From Streptomyces sp. NBC_01428 (lineage in GTDB: Bacteria > Actinomycetota > Actinomycetes > Streptomycetales > Streptomycetaceae), in contig NZ_CP109499.1 in assembly GCF_036231965.1 (NCBI RefSeq), positions 5,456,001 to 5,520,000 of the forward strand: a stretch of 64,000 bases of DNA. The letters run 5' to 3'. The translations under genes were made by a program, and so were the position numbers. The notes beneath the pieces are model-generated. The model saw only the letters and a list, made by a program, of their open reading frames with translations, did not search any database and was not told the DNA's origin. Of the stretch, positions 8,108-16,183 are shown one piece after another. Numbering within the stretch: the first letter of the stretch is position 1; every line of letters begins with the position of its first letter.

Positions 8108-8935
8108 ATGTCCAGCCATCGGCATTCCAAGAAGCGCAGATACGCGGCCTGGGCCGCGGCCGGCGCCGCCGTCGTCGCCGGCGCGGGGATCGCCGCGCAG
8201 ACCTCGATGGCCGCGACCACGTGGCCCGCGCAGCGCACCTTCACCGGCCGCGCCTTCGACGCCTGCGCCGCGCCCTCGCTGTCCGCGATGAAGGCCTGGC
8301 ACACCGGCTTCTACGGAGCCGCCGCCGTCTACGTGGGCGGCACGAACCGCGGCTGCGCGCAGCCCAACCTGACCGCCTCCTGGGTGAAGTCGGTCAGCGC
8401 GCTCGGCTGGAAACTGGTCCCCCTGTACGTCGGCGCGCAGCCGTCCTGCCAGACGGGGAGCAGCCCCGAGAAGATGACCGCCTCGACGGCCGCCTCCCTC
8501 GGAGCGAAGGACGGCGCGGACGCGGTCGCCAAGGCCGCGGCCCTCGGCATGAAGGCCGGCAGCCCGGTCTACCTCGACATGGAGTCGTACGACGTCACGA
8601 ACAAGGCGTGCAACGACGCCGTGCTGACGTACGTGCGGGCCTTCGACAAGACCCTGCACGCCAAGACGTACCGCACCGGCTACTACGGCTTCACCAGCTC
8701 CAGCGCCAAGGCGATCGCGACGGCGAGCGACAGGACGGACCTGCCGGGCAACCTCTGGTACGCGCTGTGGGACAAGAACAACACCACGACGGCCGACTGG
8801 CCGTGGGGATCGACCCAGTTCACGAACCACAGCCGCGCGCACCAGTACATGGTCAACAGCAAGGAGACCCGCGGCGCCTACACGATCACGGTGGACCGGG
8901 ACGCGTGGGACGCGCCCGTCGCGATCACGGGCTGA
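8108..8935 (+). CDS. Secreted DUF1906 (glycoside hydrolase-like) protein
   Basis: 275 residues. It has a signal peptide with basic start (MSSHRHSKKRRYAAW), hydrophobic core and probable cleavage near SMAATTW. The mature part matches the DUF1906 / GH25-like TIM-barrel family: FTGRAFDACAAPS, YVGGTNRGC, GWKLVPLYVGAQ, GSPVYLDMESYD and YGFTSSSAKAI. The acidic pair in YLDMES is in the position of catalytic carboxylates of GH25-like lysozymes, suggesting peptidoglycan or glycan hydrolysis outside the cell. ATG 8108 is preceded by a purine-rich stretch (GGGGTGGG); the longer open frame would bury the signal peptide. The 280-bp upstream gap contains a short direct repeat of GTCGTACCC but no gene. Confidence 0.82.
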   Translation: MSSHRHSKKRRYAAWAAAGAAVVAGAGIAAQTSMAATTWPAQRTFTGRAFDACAAPSLSAMKAWHTGFYGAAAVYVGGTNRGCAQPNLTASWVKSVSALGWKLVPLYVGAQPSCQTGSSPEKMTASTAASLGAKDGADAVAKAAALGMKAGSPVYLDMESYDVTNKACNDAVLTYVRAFDKTLHAKTYRTGYYGFTSSSAKAIATASDRTDLPGNLWYALWDKNNTTTADWPWGSTQFTNHSRAHQYMVNSKETRGAYTITVDRDAWDAPVAITG

Positions 8936-9072
8936 TCGCGATGTGACGTGCGGCGGTGCCCGAAGTCGTCGTGAATCGTTGGTCGAATGGCTGGCCGGGA
9001 GGCGAGCCACTGCCTACCATCGATCACCGCAAGACTTTGTGCACCGCCGCACAATCTCCTCGGGAGGCTTCC

Positions 9073-9732
9073 TTGCACCGCCGCCGTCGCACCGCGCTCG
9101 TCCTCTCCGCCGCGATCGTCGCCGCGGCTCCCTTGCTGACCGGTTGCGGAAGTGACGCCCATCCGGGCGCGGCCGCGGTCGTCGGGGGCCGGCGGATCAC
9201 CGTCGCGCAGCTGGAGAGCCGGGTGAACGAGGTGCGCTCGGCGCAGCGCGCCGCCACCAAGGACGAGGCGCAGTACGAGCAGGCCATCGCCAAGACCGGC
9301 ACGCTCACCCGCGACACCCTGCACGGCATGGTCCTCGACCAGGTCCTCGACCGGGCGGCGAAGAACGAGGGGGTGACAGTGACCCGCAAGGACTCCCAGC
9401 AGATGCGGTCGGCCCTCGAACAGCAGGCGGGCGGCTCGAAGGCCCTGGAGACGGCCTGGCTGCAGAACTACGGGGTCGCACCGAGGCGTCTCGACGACAG
9501 CCTGCGCACCGAGATCGAGGCGCAGAAGCTTGCCGCCGCGCTCGGCGCCGACATGAACACCACGGGCGGCAAGGCCGTCTTCTGGAAGGCGATGTCCACC
9601 GCCTCGAAGCAGCTCCACGTCGACCTGAACCCGCGCTACGGCGCCTGGGACGTCCAGAAGAGCAGCCGGGTCGACGCGAAGACGCCGTGGCTGCGCGAGG
9701 TCACGTCGGCGGGGACCCAGCAGACGACGTGA
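9073..9732 (+). CDS. SurA N-terminal domain lipoprotein (putative foldase)
   Basis: 219 residues from TTG 9073, selected because it follows CGGGAGG by 5 bases and yields a lipoprotein signal with lipobox LLTGC (Cys25). The mature region (AAAVVGGRRITVAQLESRVNEVRS ... LDQVLDRAAKNEGVTVTRKDSQQMRSALE) is the SurA/PrsA N-terminal chaperone-like helical domain. No parvulin PPIase domain follows, so it is likely a holdase-type folding factor for exported proteins at the membrane surface. It lies just upstream of mazG on the same strand, with a gap of about 80 bases. Confidence 0.82.
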   Translation: MHRRRRTALVLSAAIVAAAPLLTGCGSDAHPGAAAVVGGRRITVAQLESRVNEVRSAQRAATKDEAQYEQAIAKTGTLTRDTLHGMVLDQVLDRAAKNEGVTVTRKDSQQMRSALEQQAGGSKALETAWLQNYGVAPRRLDDSLRTEIEAQKLAAALGADMNTTGGKAVFWKAMSTASKQLHVDLNPRYGAWDVQKSSRVDAKTPWLREVTSAGTQQTT

Positions 9733-9814
9733 TCCGCGCGGGGGCCGTGACCGGTCCCCGGCGGACCTGTGGACAACCTCCGGGGCCGTCGGCGGGGTGG
9801 GTTACGTTCGAGGG

Positions 9815-10855
9815 GTGAACGCAACCAGCAGCTCCGAGGGCGGCCCCACCGCCACCGACCCCGGCCGTATCGTCCTGCTCACCACCAGCCACCGGGTCGC
9901 TCCCGGACTGCTGTCCTGGCCGGCCTGGCAGGCGCTGCACGGCGCGGACCGGGTGCTGTGCGCCGACGGCGCGCATCCCCAGATCCCGTATCTGCGCGAG
10001 GCGGGCATCGGTGTGGACGAGGTGTCCCCGACCGCCGAGGACCTGGTCGACGCCTGCGCGGGCGGCCGGACCCTGGTGGTCGTCGCGACCGGCGAGGGCG
10101 AGCCGCGGCTCACCGACGGACTGGCCCGGCTGGCCGGCTCCGGCCGGGTGCGGATGCCGGACCTGGAGCTGCTCCCCGCCTCGTACGACCTGCCGGGCGC
10201 CCGCCTCCTCGACCTGGTCCAGGTGATGGACCGTATCCGCGTCGAGTGCCCCTGGTCGTCCCGGCAGACCCACGAGGGCCTGGCGAAGTACGGCATCGAG
10301 GAGGCGTACGAACTCGTCGAGGCCATCGAGGACGGCGACCGGGACGAGCTGCGCGAGGAACTGGGCGACGTGCTGCTCCAGGTCGTCTTCCACGCCCGCA
10401 TCGCCGAGGAGGACGAGGACGCGCCCTTCTCGGTCGACGACGTCGCGGGCGGCATCGTCGCCAAGCTGATCCACCGCCACCCCCATGTCTTCGGCGACGC
10501 CACGGCGACGACCCCCGAGGAGGTCAAGGAGCACTGGCTGCGCACCAAGGCCGAGGAGAAGCGGCGCACCTCCGTCACCGAGGGCGTCCCGCTCGGCCAG
10601 CCGGGTCTCGCCCTGGCCGCGAAGCTGTCGTCCCGGGTGCGCACGGCGGGCCTCGATGTGCCGCTGCCCGCCGGCGAGGGGGTGGGGTACGAGCTGCTGG
10701 CCCTGGCGGCGCGCGCCGAGGCCGGAGGCGTGGACCCGGAGGCCGCGCTGCGGGCGGCGGCCCGCGCCTACCGGGACGCGATCCTCGCGGAGGAGCGGGC
10801 AGGAGCTCCGGTGGAGCAGCAGGAGGAAGAGCTGGAGTTGGAGCAGGAGGAGTAA
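9815..10855 (+). CDS. mazG: MazG nucleoside triphosphate pyrophosphohydrolase
   Basis: 346 residues. The C-terminal two thirds hold the MazG domain: the acidic helices EEAYELVEAIEDGDRDELREELGDVLLQ with the EExxE and ExxD metal-binding motifs, preceded by RVECPWSSRQTH. It hydrolyses non-canonical or stress-accumulated NTPs to NMP and pyrophosphate. The first about 130 residues look like a degenerate tetrapyrrole-methylase-like domain (RIVLLTTSHRVAPGLL), as in YabN/MazG fusions, with the SAM site apparently lost. A Glu/Gln-rich tail ends the protein. GTG 9815 lies 6 bases after a -10-like TACGTT (9803-9808), so the mRNA may be leaderless; GTG 9797 is an alternative start. Confidence 0.9.
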   Translation: MNATSSSEGGPTATDPGRIVLLTTSHRVAPGLLSWPAWQALHGADRVLCADGAHPQIPYLREAGIGVDEVSPTAEDLVDACAGGRTLVVVATGEGEPRLTDGLARLAGSGRVRMPDLELLPASYDLPGARLLDLVQVMDRIRVECPWSSRQTHEGLAKYGIEEAYELVEAIEDGDRDELREELGDVLLQVVFHARIAEEDEDAPFSVDDVAGGIVAKLIHRHPHVFGDATATTPEEVKEHWLRTKAEEKRRTSVTEGVPLGQPGLALAAKLSSRVRTAGLDVPLPAGEGVGYELLALAARAEAGGVDPEAALRAAARAYRDAILAEERAGAPVEQQEEELELEQEE

Positions 10856-10877
10856 GAAGCCGGACGGGCGGGGGAGT

Positions 10878-12083
10878 TCAGGCTCGCGGGGCGCGGCCGG
10901 TCGGGTTGTGCCAGCTCGGCCGCGGGCGGTCGAGGAGCCACTCCGCCGCGCCCAGCGGACGGTTCCCGCCGGTCGGCGGCAGCAGGTCGTGGAAGAGCCG
11001 GCCGTCCGGTGTGCCGAGGGAGGGCAGGGTGTCGGCGACCTCCTCGACGAGGTCGGGCGGCCCCGCGAGGTAGACGTCGTGCCGGGTCCAGCCCGCCCGG
11101 TTGCCGAGCGCGGTCAGCAGCCGTTCGGTCGCCTGGGCCTTGGGGCGGCCGGGCGCGGGGGTGATGTGGGTGACGGTGAGCCGGGGAAGCCGGGCCCGCA
11201 GGCGGTCCACGGAGGGCTGGTCGTAGAGGTACGCGATGTCGCGGGCGACGAGGAACAGGCGGGCCTCGTGGGCGGGTTCGAGCTGTTCCAGCAGGGCCTT
11301 CACGGGTGCCCAGCCGGTGCCGGCCGCGATGAGGGTCAGCGGGCGGTCCGCCGGGGTCCGCAGGGTGAGGCCGCCACCGGGCGCGCCGAGCCGCAGGACG
11401 TCGCCCACGCGGGTCTGGCGGACGAGAGCGGTGGAGAGCACTCCGCCCTCGACCCGGCTGACGTGCAGGTCGACGGTGCGGTCGGGCCGGGGCGCGTTGG
11501 CGAGGGAGTAGGGGCGCCAGATGCCCGGCAGATGCGGCGTGCTGACACTGACGTACTGGCCGGCGGAGTAGGTGAGGCGCTGCCGTGGCCGCAGGGTGAG
11601 GACCACGAGGTCGTCGCCGTGCCGGGTGCGGGCGACGATCTCCGCGTCCCACCAGCCGGGCTCGCCCTGGTGCTGGGCCTCCCAGGCGCCCTGGAGCATG
11701 ATGTTCGCGATCGCCCCGTACGCCTCGGACCAGGCCTTCTCGGTCTCGCCGCTCCAGGCGGATCCGGCGACGGCCGCGAACGCCGCGATCAGGCTCGACC
11801 CCACCGCCGCGTAGTGGTCCGGCTGGGCCAGGTACTTGCGGTGGTCCCGTCCGAGATCCCGTAAGTAGTCGGGCAGTTCGGGGTCCTCGAGCCGGTCCAT
11901 GACGAAGGTGAGCGCCGCGAACAGCCGGTCCCGCTGCCGCTCCATGTCCTCCGGGAAGTCCGTCGGGAACAGCTCGCGGAGTTCCGGGTGGTGCCGGAAC
12001 AGGTGCGCGTAGAAGTACTTGACGGCGAACTCGGCCCGGCGCTCCACGACCGCGAAGCTGGACTTGAGTATTTCGGGGTCCAC
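10878..12083 (-). CDS. Flavohaemoprotein-type globin reductase, contains a TTA codon
   Basis: 401 residues. The globin domain (about 1-135) has the B-helix Tyr in VKYFYAHLF and proximal-His region RDHRKYL; the FAD domain (about 145-250) has the RPYS motif (WRPYSLAN); the NAD domain (about 255-380) has GTGWAP and a C-terminal aromatic region. The family detoxifies NO (NO dioxygenase) or reduces oxygen. Codon 74 (plus-strand 11862-11864, Leu in PDYLRD) is TTA, the codon read only by bldA tRNA, so translation should depend on bldA, which lies in this window. The GTG start is placed at a leaderless-type promoter. It is divergent from a cytochrome P450 gene and may supply electrons or NO control, though no operon links them. 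Confidence 0.88.
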   Translation of the reverse strand: MDPEILKSSFAVVERRAEFAVKYFYAHLFRHHPELRELFPTDFPEDMERQRDRLFAALTFVMDRLEDPELPDYLRDLGRDHRKYLAQPDHYAAVGSSLIAAFAAVAGSAWSGETEKAWSEAYGAIANIMLQGAWEAQHQGEPGWWDAEIVARTRHGDDLVVLTLRPRQRLTYSAGQYVSVSTPHLPGIWRPYSLANAPRPDRTVDLHVSRVEGGVLSTALVRQTRVGDVLRLGAPGGGLTLRTPADRPLTLIAAGTGWAPVKALLEQLEPAHEARLFLVARDIAYLYDQPSVDRLRARLPRLTVTHITPAPGRPKAQATERLLTALGNRAGWTRHDVYLAGPPDLVEEVADTLPSLGTPDGRLFHDLLPPTGGNRPLGAAEWLLDRPRPSWHNPTGRAPRA

Positions 12084-12089
12084 TGCGTG

Positions 12090-12119
12090 AATGTGGGAGC
12101 TGCCGAGCGGCCGAGTCAA
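12090..12119 (-). promoter_or_regulatory. Leaderless-type promoter of the flavohaemoprotein gene
   Basis: On the minus strand TTGACT (12119-12114), an 18-base spacer and CACATT (12095-12090); the GTG start codon at 12083 falls where transcription should begin. No Shine-Dalgarno sequence precedes the GTG, as expected for a leaderless mRNA. Confidence 0.5.
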
Positions 12120-12239
12120 ACAGCCTCCGATGTGCGGACAGCCCCGGGCGAACCGGACGAGTGGCGCCCCGCCTCCGCGCGCGGCCCCCACGCGCGGGCC
12201 CGCCCCGGCGTTCCGGCCGCCGGCGGATACCGTCGGGGA

Positions 12240-13616
12240 GTGACCGAGCACGAGACCCCCGCGAGCCCCGCCCCCGAACTCTTCAGCTGGGAGTTCGCCA
12301 CCGATCCCTACCCGGCGTACGCCTGGCTCAGGGAGCACGCGCCGGTGCACCGGACGCGGCTGCCCAGCGGGGTGGAGGCCTGGCTCGTCACGCGGTACGC
12401 CGACGCCCGGCAGACCCTCGCCGACCAGCGGCTCTCCAAGAACCCCGCGCACCACGACGGGTCCGCGCACGCGAAGGGCAGGACGGGGATCCCGGGGGAG
12501 CGCAAGGCCGAGCTGATGACGCATCTGCTGAACATCGACCCGCCGGACCACACCCGGCTGCGCCGGCTCGTCAGCAAGGCGTTCACCCCGCGGCGCGTCG
12601 CCGAGTTCTCCTCGCGGGTGCAGGAGTTGACGGACGATCTCATCGACGGGTTCGCGGAGAAGGGGTCGGCGGACCTCATCCACGAGTTCGCGTTCCCGCT
12701 TCCCATCTACGCCATCTGCGACATGCTCGGGGTCCCTCGCGAGGACCAGGACGACTTCCGGGACTGGGCGGGAATGATGATCCGGCACGGCGGCGGTCCG
12801 CGGGGCGGGGTCGCCCGCTCGGTCAAGAAGATGCGCGGGTATCTCGCCGAACTGATCCACCGCAAGCGGGAGGCGCTGCCCGCCGAGGCCGGGCCCGGCG
12901 AGGACCTCATCTCCGGACTCATCCGCGCCTCCGACCACGGTGAGCACCTCACGGAGAACGAGGCCGCCGCCATGGCCTTCATCCTGTTGTTCGCGGGGTT
13001 CGAGACCACGGTCAACCTGATCGGGAACGGCCTGTACGCCCTGCTGACCCACCCCGGGCAGCGGGCCCGCCTCCAGGCCTCCCTCGCGGCCGGGGAGAGC
13101 GGCCTGCTGGAGACGGGGGTGGAGGAACTCCTGCGCTACGACGGGCCCGTGGAGCTGGCCACCTGGCGGTTCGCGACCGAGAGCGTGCGGATCGGCGGCC
13201 AGGACATCGCCGCGGGCGACCCCGTGCTCGTCGTCCTCGCCGCCGCGGACCGCGACCCCGAACGCTTCGAGCAGCCGGACACCCTCGATCTCGCCCGGCG
13301 TGACAATCAGCACCTCGGCTACGGCCACGGCATCCACTACTGCCTGGGCGCGCCGCTCGCCCGGCTGGAGGGGCAGACCGCGCTGGCCACCCTCCTCACC
13401 CGGCTCCCCGACCTCCAACTCGCCGGAGATTCGGCCGATTTGCGATGGCGTGGCGGGCTCATTATGCGGGGATTGCGGACGCTTCCTGTGGAGTTCACCC
13501 CGGTCGGACAGTCCGGAACCGGTTCATCCGGAACGCCTGGTGACGGTGTGGGGCAGGACTCCCGCGGGCACCGGGAGGACGCCCGGCCGACCGACCCGAC
13601 GGACGACGTCAACTGA
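12240..13616 (+). CDS. Cytochrome P450
   Basis: 458 residues from GTG 12240. Clear bacterial class I P450: I-helix LLFAGFETT (oxygen-activating AG-x-E-T), K-helix ETGVEELLR (ExxR), and heme loop YGHGIHYCLGAPLAR with the axial Cys. The N-terminal half has the HLLNIDPPDHTRLRRLVSKAFTPR segment typical of CYP105/CYP107-like enzymes. A disordered acidic C-terminal extension of about 40 residues (from GQSGTGSS to DDVN) is unusual. The substrate is unknown; no ferredoxin is adjacent, so electrons come from elsewhere. It is transcribed divergently from the flavohaemoprotein gene; the 156-bp gap has no other gene. Confidence 0.9.
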   Translation: MTEHETPASPAPELFSWEFATDPYPAYAWLREHAPVHRTRLPSGVEAWLVTRYADARQTLADQRLSKNPAHHDGSAHAKGRTGIPGERKAELMTHLLNIDPPDHTRLRRLVSKAFTPRRVAEFSSRVQELTDDLIDGFAEKGSADLIHEFAFPLPIYAICDMLGVPREDQDDFRDWAGMMIRHGGGPRGGVARSVKKMRGYLAELIHRKREALPAEAGPGEDLISGLIRASDHGEHLTENEAAAMAFILLFAGFETTVNLIGNGLYALLTHPGQRARLQASLAAGESGLLETGVEELLRYDGPVELATWRFATESVRIGGQDIAAGDPVLVVLAAADRDPERFEQPDTLDLARRDNQHLGYGHGIHYCLGAPLARLEGQTALATLLTRLPDLQLAGDSADLRWRGGLIMRGLRTLPVEFTPVGQSGTGSSGTPGDGVGQDSRGHREDARPTDPTDDVN

Positions 13617-13623
13617 CACGCCG

Positions 13624-13672
13624 TCACAACTGTGATCTTCACGTGATCTGCGCTGCATCGACTTGTGACAAG
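13624..13672. promoter_or_regulatory. Two short palindromes upstream of the first Rpf gene
   Basis: TCACA-AC-TGTGA (13624-13635) and CTTGT-G-ACAAG (13662-13672) lie 100-150 bases before the ATG at 13773. Crp-type regulators act on rpf genes in actinobacteria and use TGTGA/TCACA half-sites, but the arms here are in the reversed order, so identity is open. Confidence 0.35.
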
Positions 13673-13772
13673 CGTTCGAGTCCATATACGTTCACCCATC
13701 AATGCGGCCCCGGCGATCGTCACTTCGCCGTAGGTGCCGTAGTCACCCCGTTGTCACGCGAAAGGCTCCCGC

Positions 13773-14756
13773 ATGCTCTCCGGGAACGGCCGTCACCGGC
13801 GCCCCCGTCAGGCCCCGGCCCTCATCGTCGCCGCAGGGGTGACCGGGTCCGCCATCGCGATCCCGCTCCTCGGGGCGTCGAGCGCGAGCGCGGCCGACGG
13901 GACCACCTGGGACCGGGTGGCCGAGTGCGAGAGCGGCGGCGCGTGGAGCGCCGACAGCGGCAACGGGTACTACGGCGGCCTCCAGCTCACCCAGGACAAC
14001 TGGGAGCGGTACGGCGGTCTCGAGTACGCCCGGAGCGCCGACCAGGCCAGCCGCTCGCAGCAGATAGCCGTCGCCGAGAAGGTGCTCGACGGCCAGGGCC
14101 TCGTCGCCTGGCCGACCTGCGGACCGCTCTCCGGCCTCAGCAAGGACTCGGCCGGGGTCGACGTCGACACGGGCATGGGTGACGGCGCGTCGGACGACGC
14201 CGGCGACTCCGGTTCGAGCGGGCTGTCCACCTCGCCCAGCGCCTCCCCTTCCACCGAATCGTCCAGATCGTCGGATTCCTCCGGTGCGAGTGACACCGCC
14301 TCGCCGAAGGCGACCGAGAGCGGCACGAAGTCCGGCGGCTCACAGGACGCCAACAGCTCCGACAAGTCGGACAAGTCGACGTCCGATGCATCAGAGTCGG
14401 ACAAGTCGGGCCGCAGTGACGCCTCTTCGGAGCCCTCCGGGGACGCGTCCACCGCGGCCGGACGGCACCGCGGCGGCAGCGCCGACGAGGACGGGGCGGA
14501 CGCGGCGACCGACAGCCGTACCGACGGCACTGCCGGGCGGCACGCCTCGCGCGGTTCGGACGACGCGCGTGACGCCGGCGACGGCACCTACGTCGTGCGC
14601 TCCGGCGACAACCTCTGGAAGATCGCCGACGCCCTCGACGTCACGGGCGGATGGGCCGACCTGTACGCCGCCAACGAGAAGACCGTGGGCATCGACCCGG
14701 ACCTCATCCTGCCCGGTCAGAGCCTTGCTGTTGATAGCGAATCGGTCGAAAAGTAG
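13773..14756 (+). CDS. rpfB: Resuscitation-promoting factor with long Ser-rich linker and LysM
   Basis: 327 residues. A signal peptide (about 1-42, ending ASAAD) is followed by a transglycosylase-like Rpf domain (about 43-118): WDRVAECESGGAWSADSGNGYYGGLQL, with the catalytic Glu in ECESGG, and C-x-C-type pairing to WPTCG. Next comes a very Ser/Asp/Thr-rich linker (about 125-270) and a C-terminal LysM (YVVRSGDNLWKIADAL). It is a secreted muralytic enzyme that cleaves peptidoglycan glycan strands during spore germination. The linker is far longer than in the neighbouring Rpf. The symbol rests on memory of S. coelicolor rpfB beside rpfA; the function call is firmer than the name. Confidence 0.87.
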   Translation: MLSGNGRHRRPRQAPALIVAAGVTGSAIAIPLLGASSASAADGTTWDRVAECESGGAWSADSGNGYYGGLQLTQDNWERYGGLEYARSADQASRSQQIAVAEKVLDGQGLVAWPTCGPLSGLSKDSAGVDVDTGMGDGASDDAGDSGSSGLSTSPSASPSTESSRSSDSSGASDTASPKATESGTKSGGSQDANSSDKSDKSTSDASESDKSGRSDASSEPSGDASTAAGRHRGGSADEDGADAATDSRTDGTAGRHASRGSDDARDAGDGTYVVRSGDNLWKIADALDVTGGWADLYAANEKTVGIDPDLILPGQSLAVDSESVEK

Positions 14757-14836
14757 CGGGAGTTCACGTCACGGTTCGCCGTGGAATGTCCGGTTTGGTG
14801 CGAGTGAGACATGAGTCTCAGAAGCCCTGATCGTCT

Positions 14837-14866
14837 TTGAAATTCAGGCGATCGACTGCTTACGGT
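14837..14866 (+). promoter_or_regulatory. Candidate rpfA promoter ahead of the riboswitch
   Basis: TTGAAA (14837-14842), 18-base spacer, TACGGT (14861-14866). Transcription would start near 14873, exactly where the structured leader begins. A 6-bp inverted repeat TGAGAC-ATGA-GTCTCA (14805-14820) just upstream is a possible operator, and a UUCG-loop hairpin (14770-14783) lies beyond it. Confidence 0.45.
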
Positions 14867-14872
14867 CGTGAC

Positions 14873-15127
14873 CGCTCGCCACAGCGGGCCCCGACGGTCG
14901 CAACGCCGAATCCTGCCAGCGGCCGTACGGGAACAGTCGTCGCGTCAAGCGCCGTAGGCAGGAGCGGGGGACCCAAGGTAAGTGCCGCGACCGGGAGTTG
15001 AGAGACGCCCGGGGACGGCTTGGGGTAAAGCCGCACGCCGTGGTTCCGAGACGGGACCGGGGACGTGCGGCCGGGCAACTCAACCGGCCCGAACCCGACA
15101 GCTCACCTCGCAGGCGTCGGTGAGGGG
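14873..15127 (+). ncRNA. ydaO/yuaA-type (cyclic di-AMP) riboswitch leader of rpfA
   Basis: This 260-base leader has the conserved blocks of the ydaO riboswitch class in order: GCCGAATCCTGCC (14905-14917), GGAGCGGGGGACCCA (14961-14975), then GGTAA, and CTTGGGGTAAAGCCGCAC (15019-15036). CCTGCC (14912-14917) pairs with GGCAGG (14957-14962). c-di-AMP control of rpfA through this class is known in S. coelicolor. Downstream, GGCCGG/CCGGCC (15069-15089) forms a hairpin, and CTCACC (15102-15107) can pair with GGTGAG (15119-15124), overlapping the GAGGGG ribosome-binding site (15122-15127); the expression platform may therefore act on transcription, translation or both. The exact ends are estimates. 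Confidence 0.85.
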
Positions 15128-15135
15128 ATCTCTCG

Positions 15136-15834
15136 ATGCTGTTTTCCAGCAAGGGCAAGCACCGCCGTCCGAACAAGGCCACCCGGGTCGCCACGCTCGC
15201 CGGTGTCACCGGTGTCGCCATCGCCGCGCCGCTGATGGCCGCGGGCAACGCCTCCGCCGCGACCGGCTCCGAGTGGGACGCCGTCGCCCAGTGCGAGTCC
15301 GGCGGCAACTGGTCGATCAACACCGGCAACGGGTACTACGGCGGCCTGCAGTTCTCGTCCTCCACCTGGGCCGCGTACGGCGGCACCGCGTACGCCTCCA
15401 CCGCCGACCAGGCCTCGAAGTCGCAGCAGATAGCCGTCGGCGAGAAGGTCCTCGCCGCGCAGGGCAAGGGTGCCTGGCCGACCTGCGGCACCGGCCTGTC
15501 GAGCGCCGCCTACAGCGGTGGCAGCTCCACCCCCGCGGCGCCGTCGACCTCCTCCGGCTCCTCGTCGGCCGGCAGCTCGCAGGACCGCACGTCCGAGCAG
15601 CCCGCCTCCCGTTCGCAGGAGCGCCCGGCCGCCAAGAAGACCGTCACCACCCCGACCGGCAAGAAGGTCGAGAAGGGCGACGGCGAGTACAAGGTCGTCA
15701 AGGGTGACACCCTCAGCTCGATCGCCCAGAAGCACCACGTCAAGGGCGGCTGGCAGAAGCTGTTCAAGCTGAACCACGACATCGTGGACGACGCCGACTT
15801 CATCTTCCCGGGCCAGCAGCTCCACCTGCACTGA
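15136..15834 (+). CDS. rpfA: Resuscitation-promoting factor RpfA, transglycosylase plus LysM
   Basis: 232 residues. Signal peptide about 1-42 (ASAAT); Rpf/transglycosylase domain about 43-117 with WDAVAQCESGGNWSINTGNGYYGGLQF (catalytic Glu in QCESGG) and WPTCG; Ser/Thr-rich linker; LysM (about 180-230) YKVVKGDTLSSIAQKHHVKGG. Secreted cell-wall hydrolase that promotes spore germination and cell-wall turnover. It is a close paralogue of the gene at 13773 (same Rpf domain, shorter linker). Expression is expected to fall when c-di-AMP is high because of the riboswitch leader. A U-tract terminator follows. Confidence 0.92.
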   Translation: MLFSSKGKHRRPNKATRVATLAGVTGVAIAAPLMAAGNASAATGSEWDAVAQCESGGNWSINTGNGYYGGLQFSSSTWAAYGGTAYASTADQASKSQQIAVGEKVLAAQGKGAWPTCGTGLSSAAYSGGSSTPAAPSTSSGSSSAGSSQDRTSEQPASRSQERPAAKKTVTTPTGKKVEKGDGEYKVVKGDTLSSIAQKHHVKGGWQKLFKLNHDIVDDADFIFPGQQLHLH

Positions 15835-15981
15835 GCGAGGCCGCACACCGGCCGGACGTGGTCGCCCTCGGCGGACGGCGACCACCACCCGGCCCGGCGG
15901 CTCCGCCCGGCTGAACGACAGCCCCTCGCGGGCCCGGTCCCCGGGCCTGATCCCCACCGAGGGTTCCCGTCCCCACGGGCT

Positions 15982-16028
15982 CCCCGCTCCGGCGCGTGTT
16001 CCCCCGTACGCGCCGGAGCGGGGTTTTT
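15982..16028 (+). terminator. Intrinsic terminator after rpfA
   Basis: 15-bp perfect GC-rich stem (15982-15996 / 16009-16023), 12-base loop, then TTTTT. One of the few hairpins here with a real U-tract. Confidence 0.85.
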
Positions 16029-16038
16029 CATCTCGTTT

Positions 16039-16124
16039 TTGTTCCGATCGGGAACAATATGTACCCCGAGTTCTGCCCAAGGGGTGGTCGATCGGCTGGC
16101 CGATCCCTCCGGGCCGGTTAGGCT
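16039..16124 (+). promoter_or_regulatory. Enolase promoter region with two inverted repeats
   Basis: GTTCC-GATCG-GGAAC (16039-16053) and GATCGG-CTGG-CCGATC (16090-16105) precede a -10-like TAGGCT (16119-16124), about 60 bases before the GTG. Both repeats contain the CCGATC/GATCGG half. The second overlaps where the -35 should be; no consensus -35 is visible. Confidence 0.45.
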
Positions 16125-16183
16125 CGTCCCGCAGGACTAGCCAAGCCCTGCGTATTCGCGTCACATCCCAGAAGGAGATGCTC

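Noticed and set aside
13624..13635. Crp site upstream of the first rpf gene
   Set aside because: TCACA-AC-TGTGA has the half-sites in the wrong order and a 2-base spacer; kept only as an unidentified palindrome.
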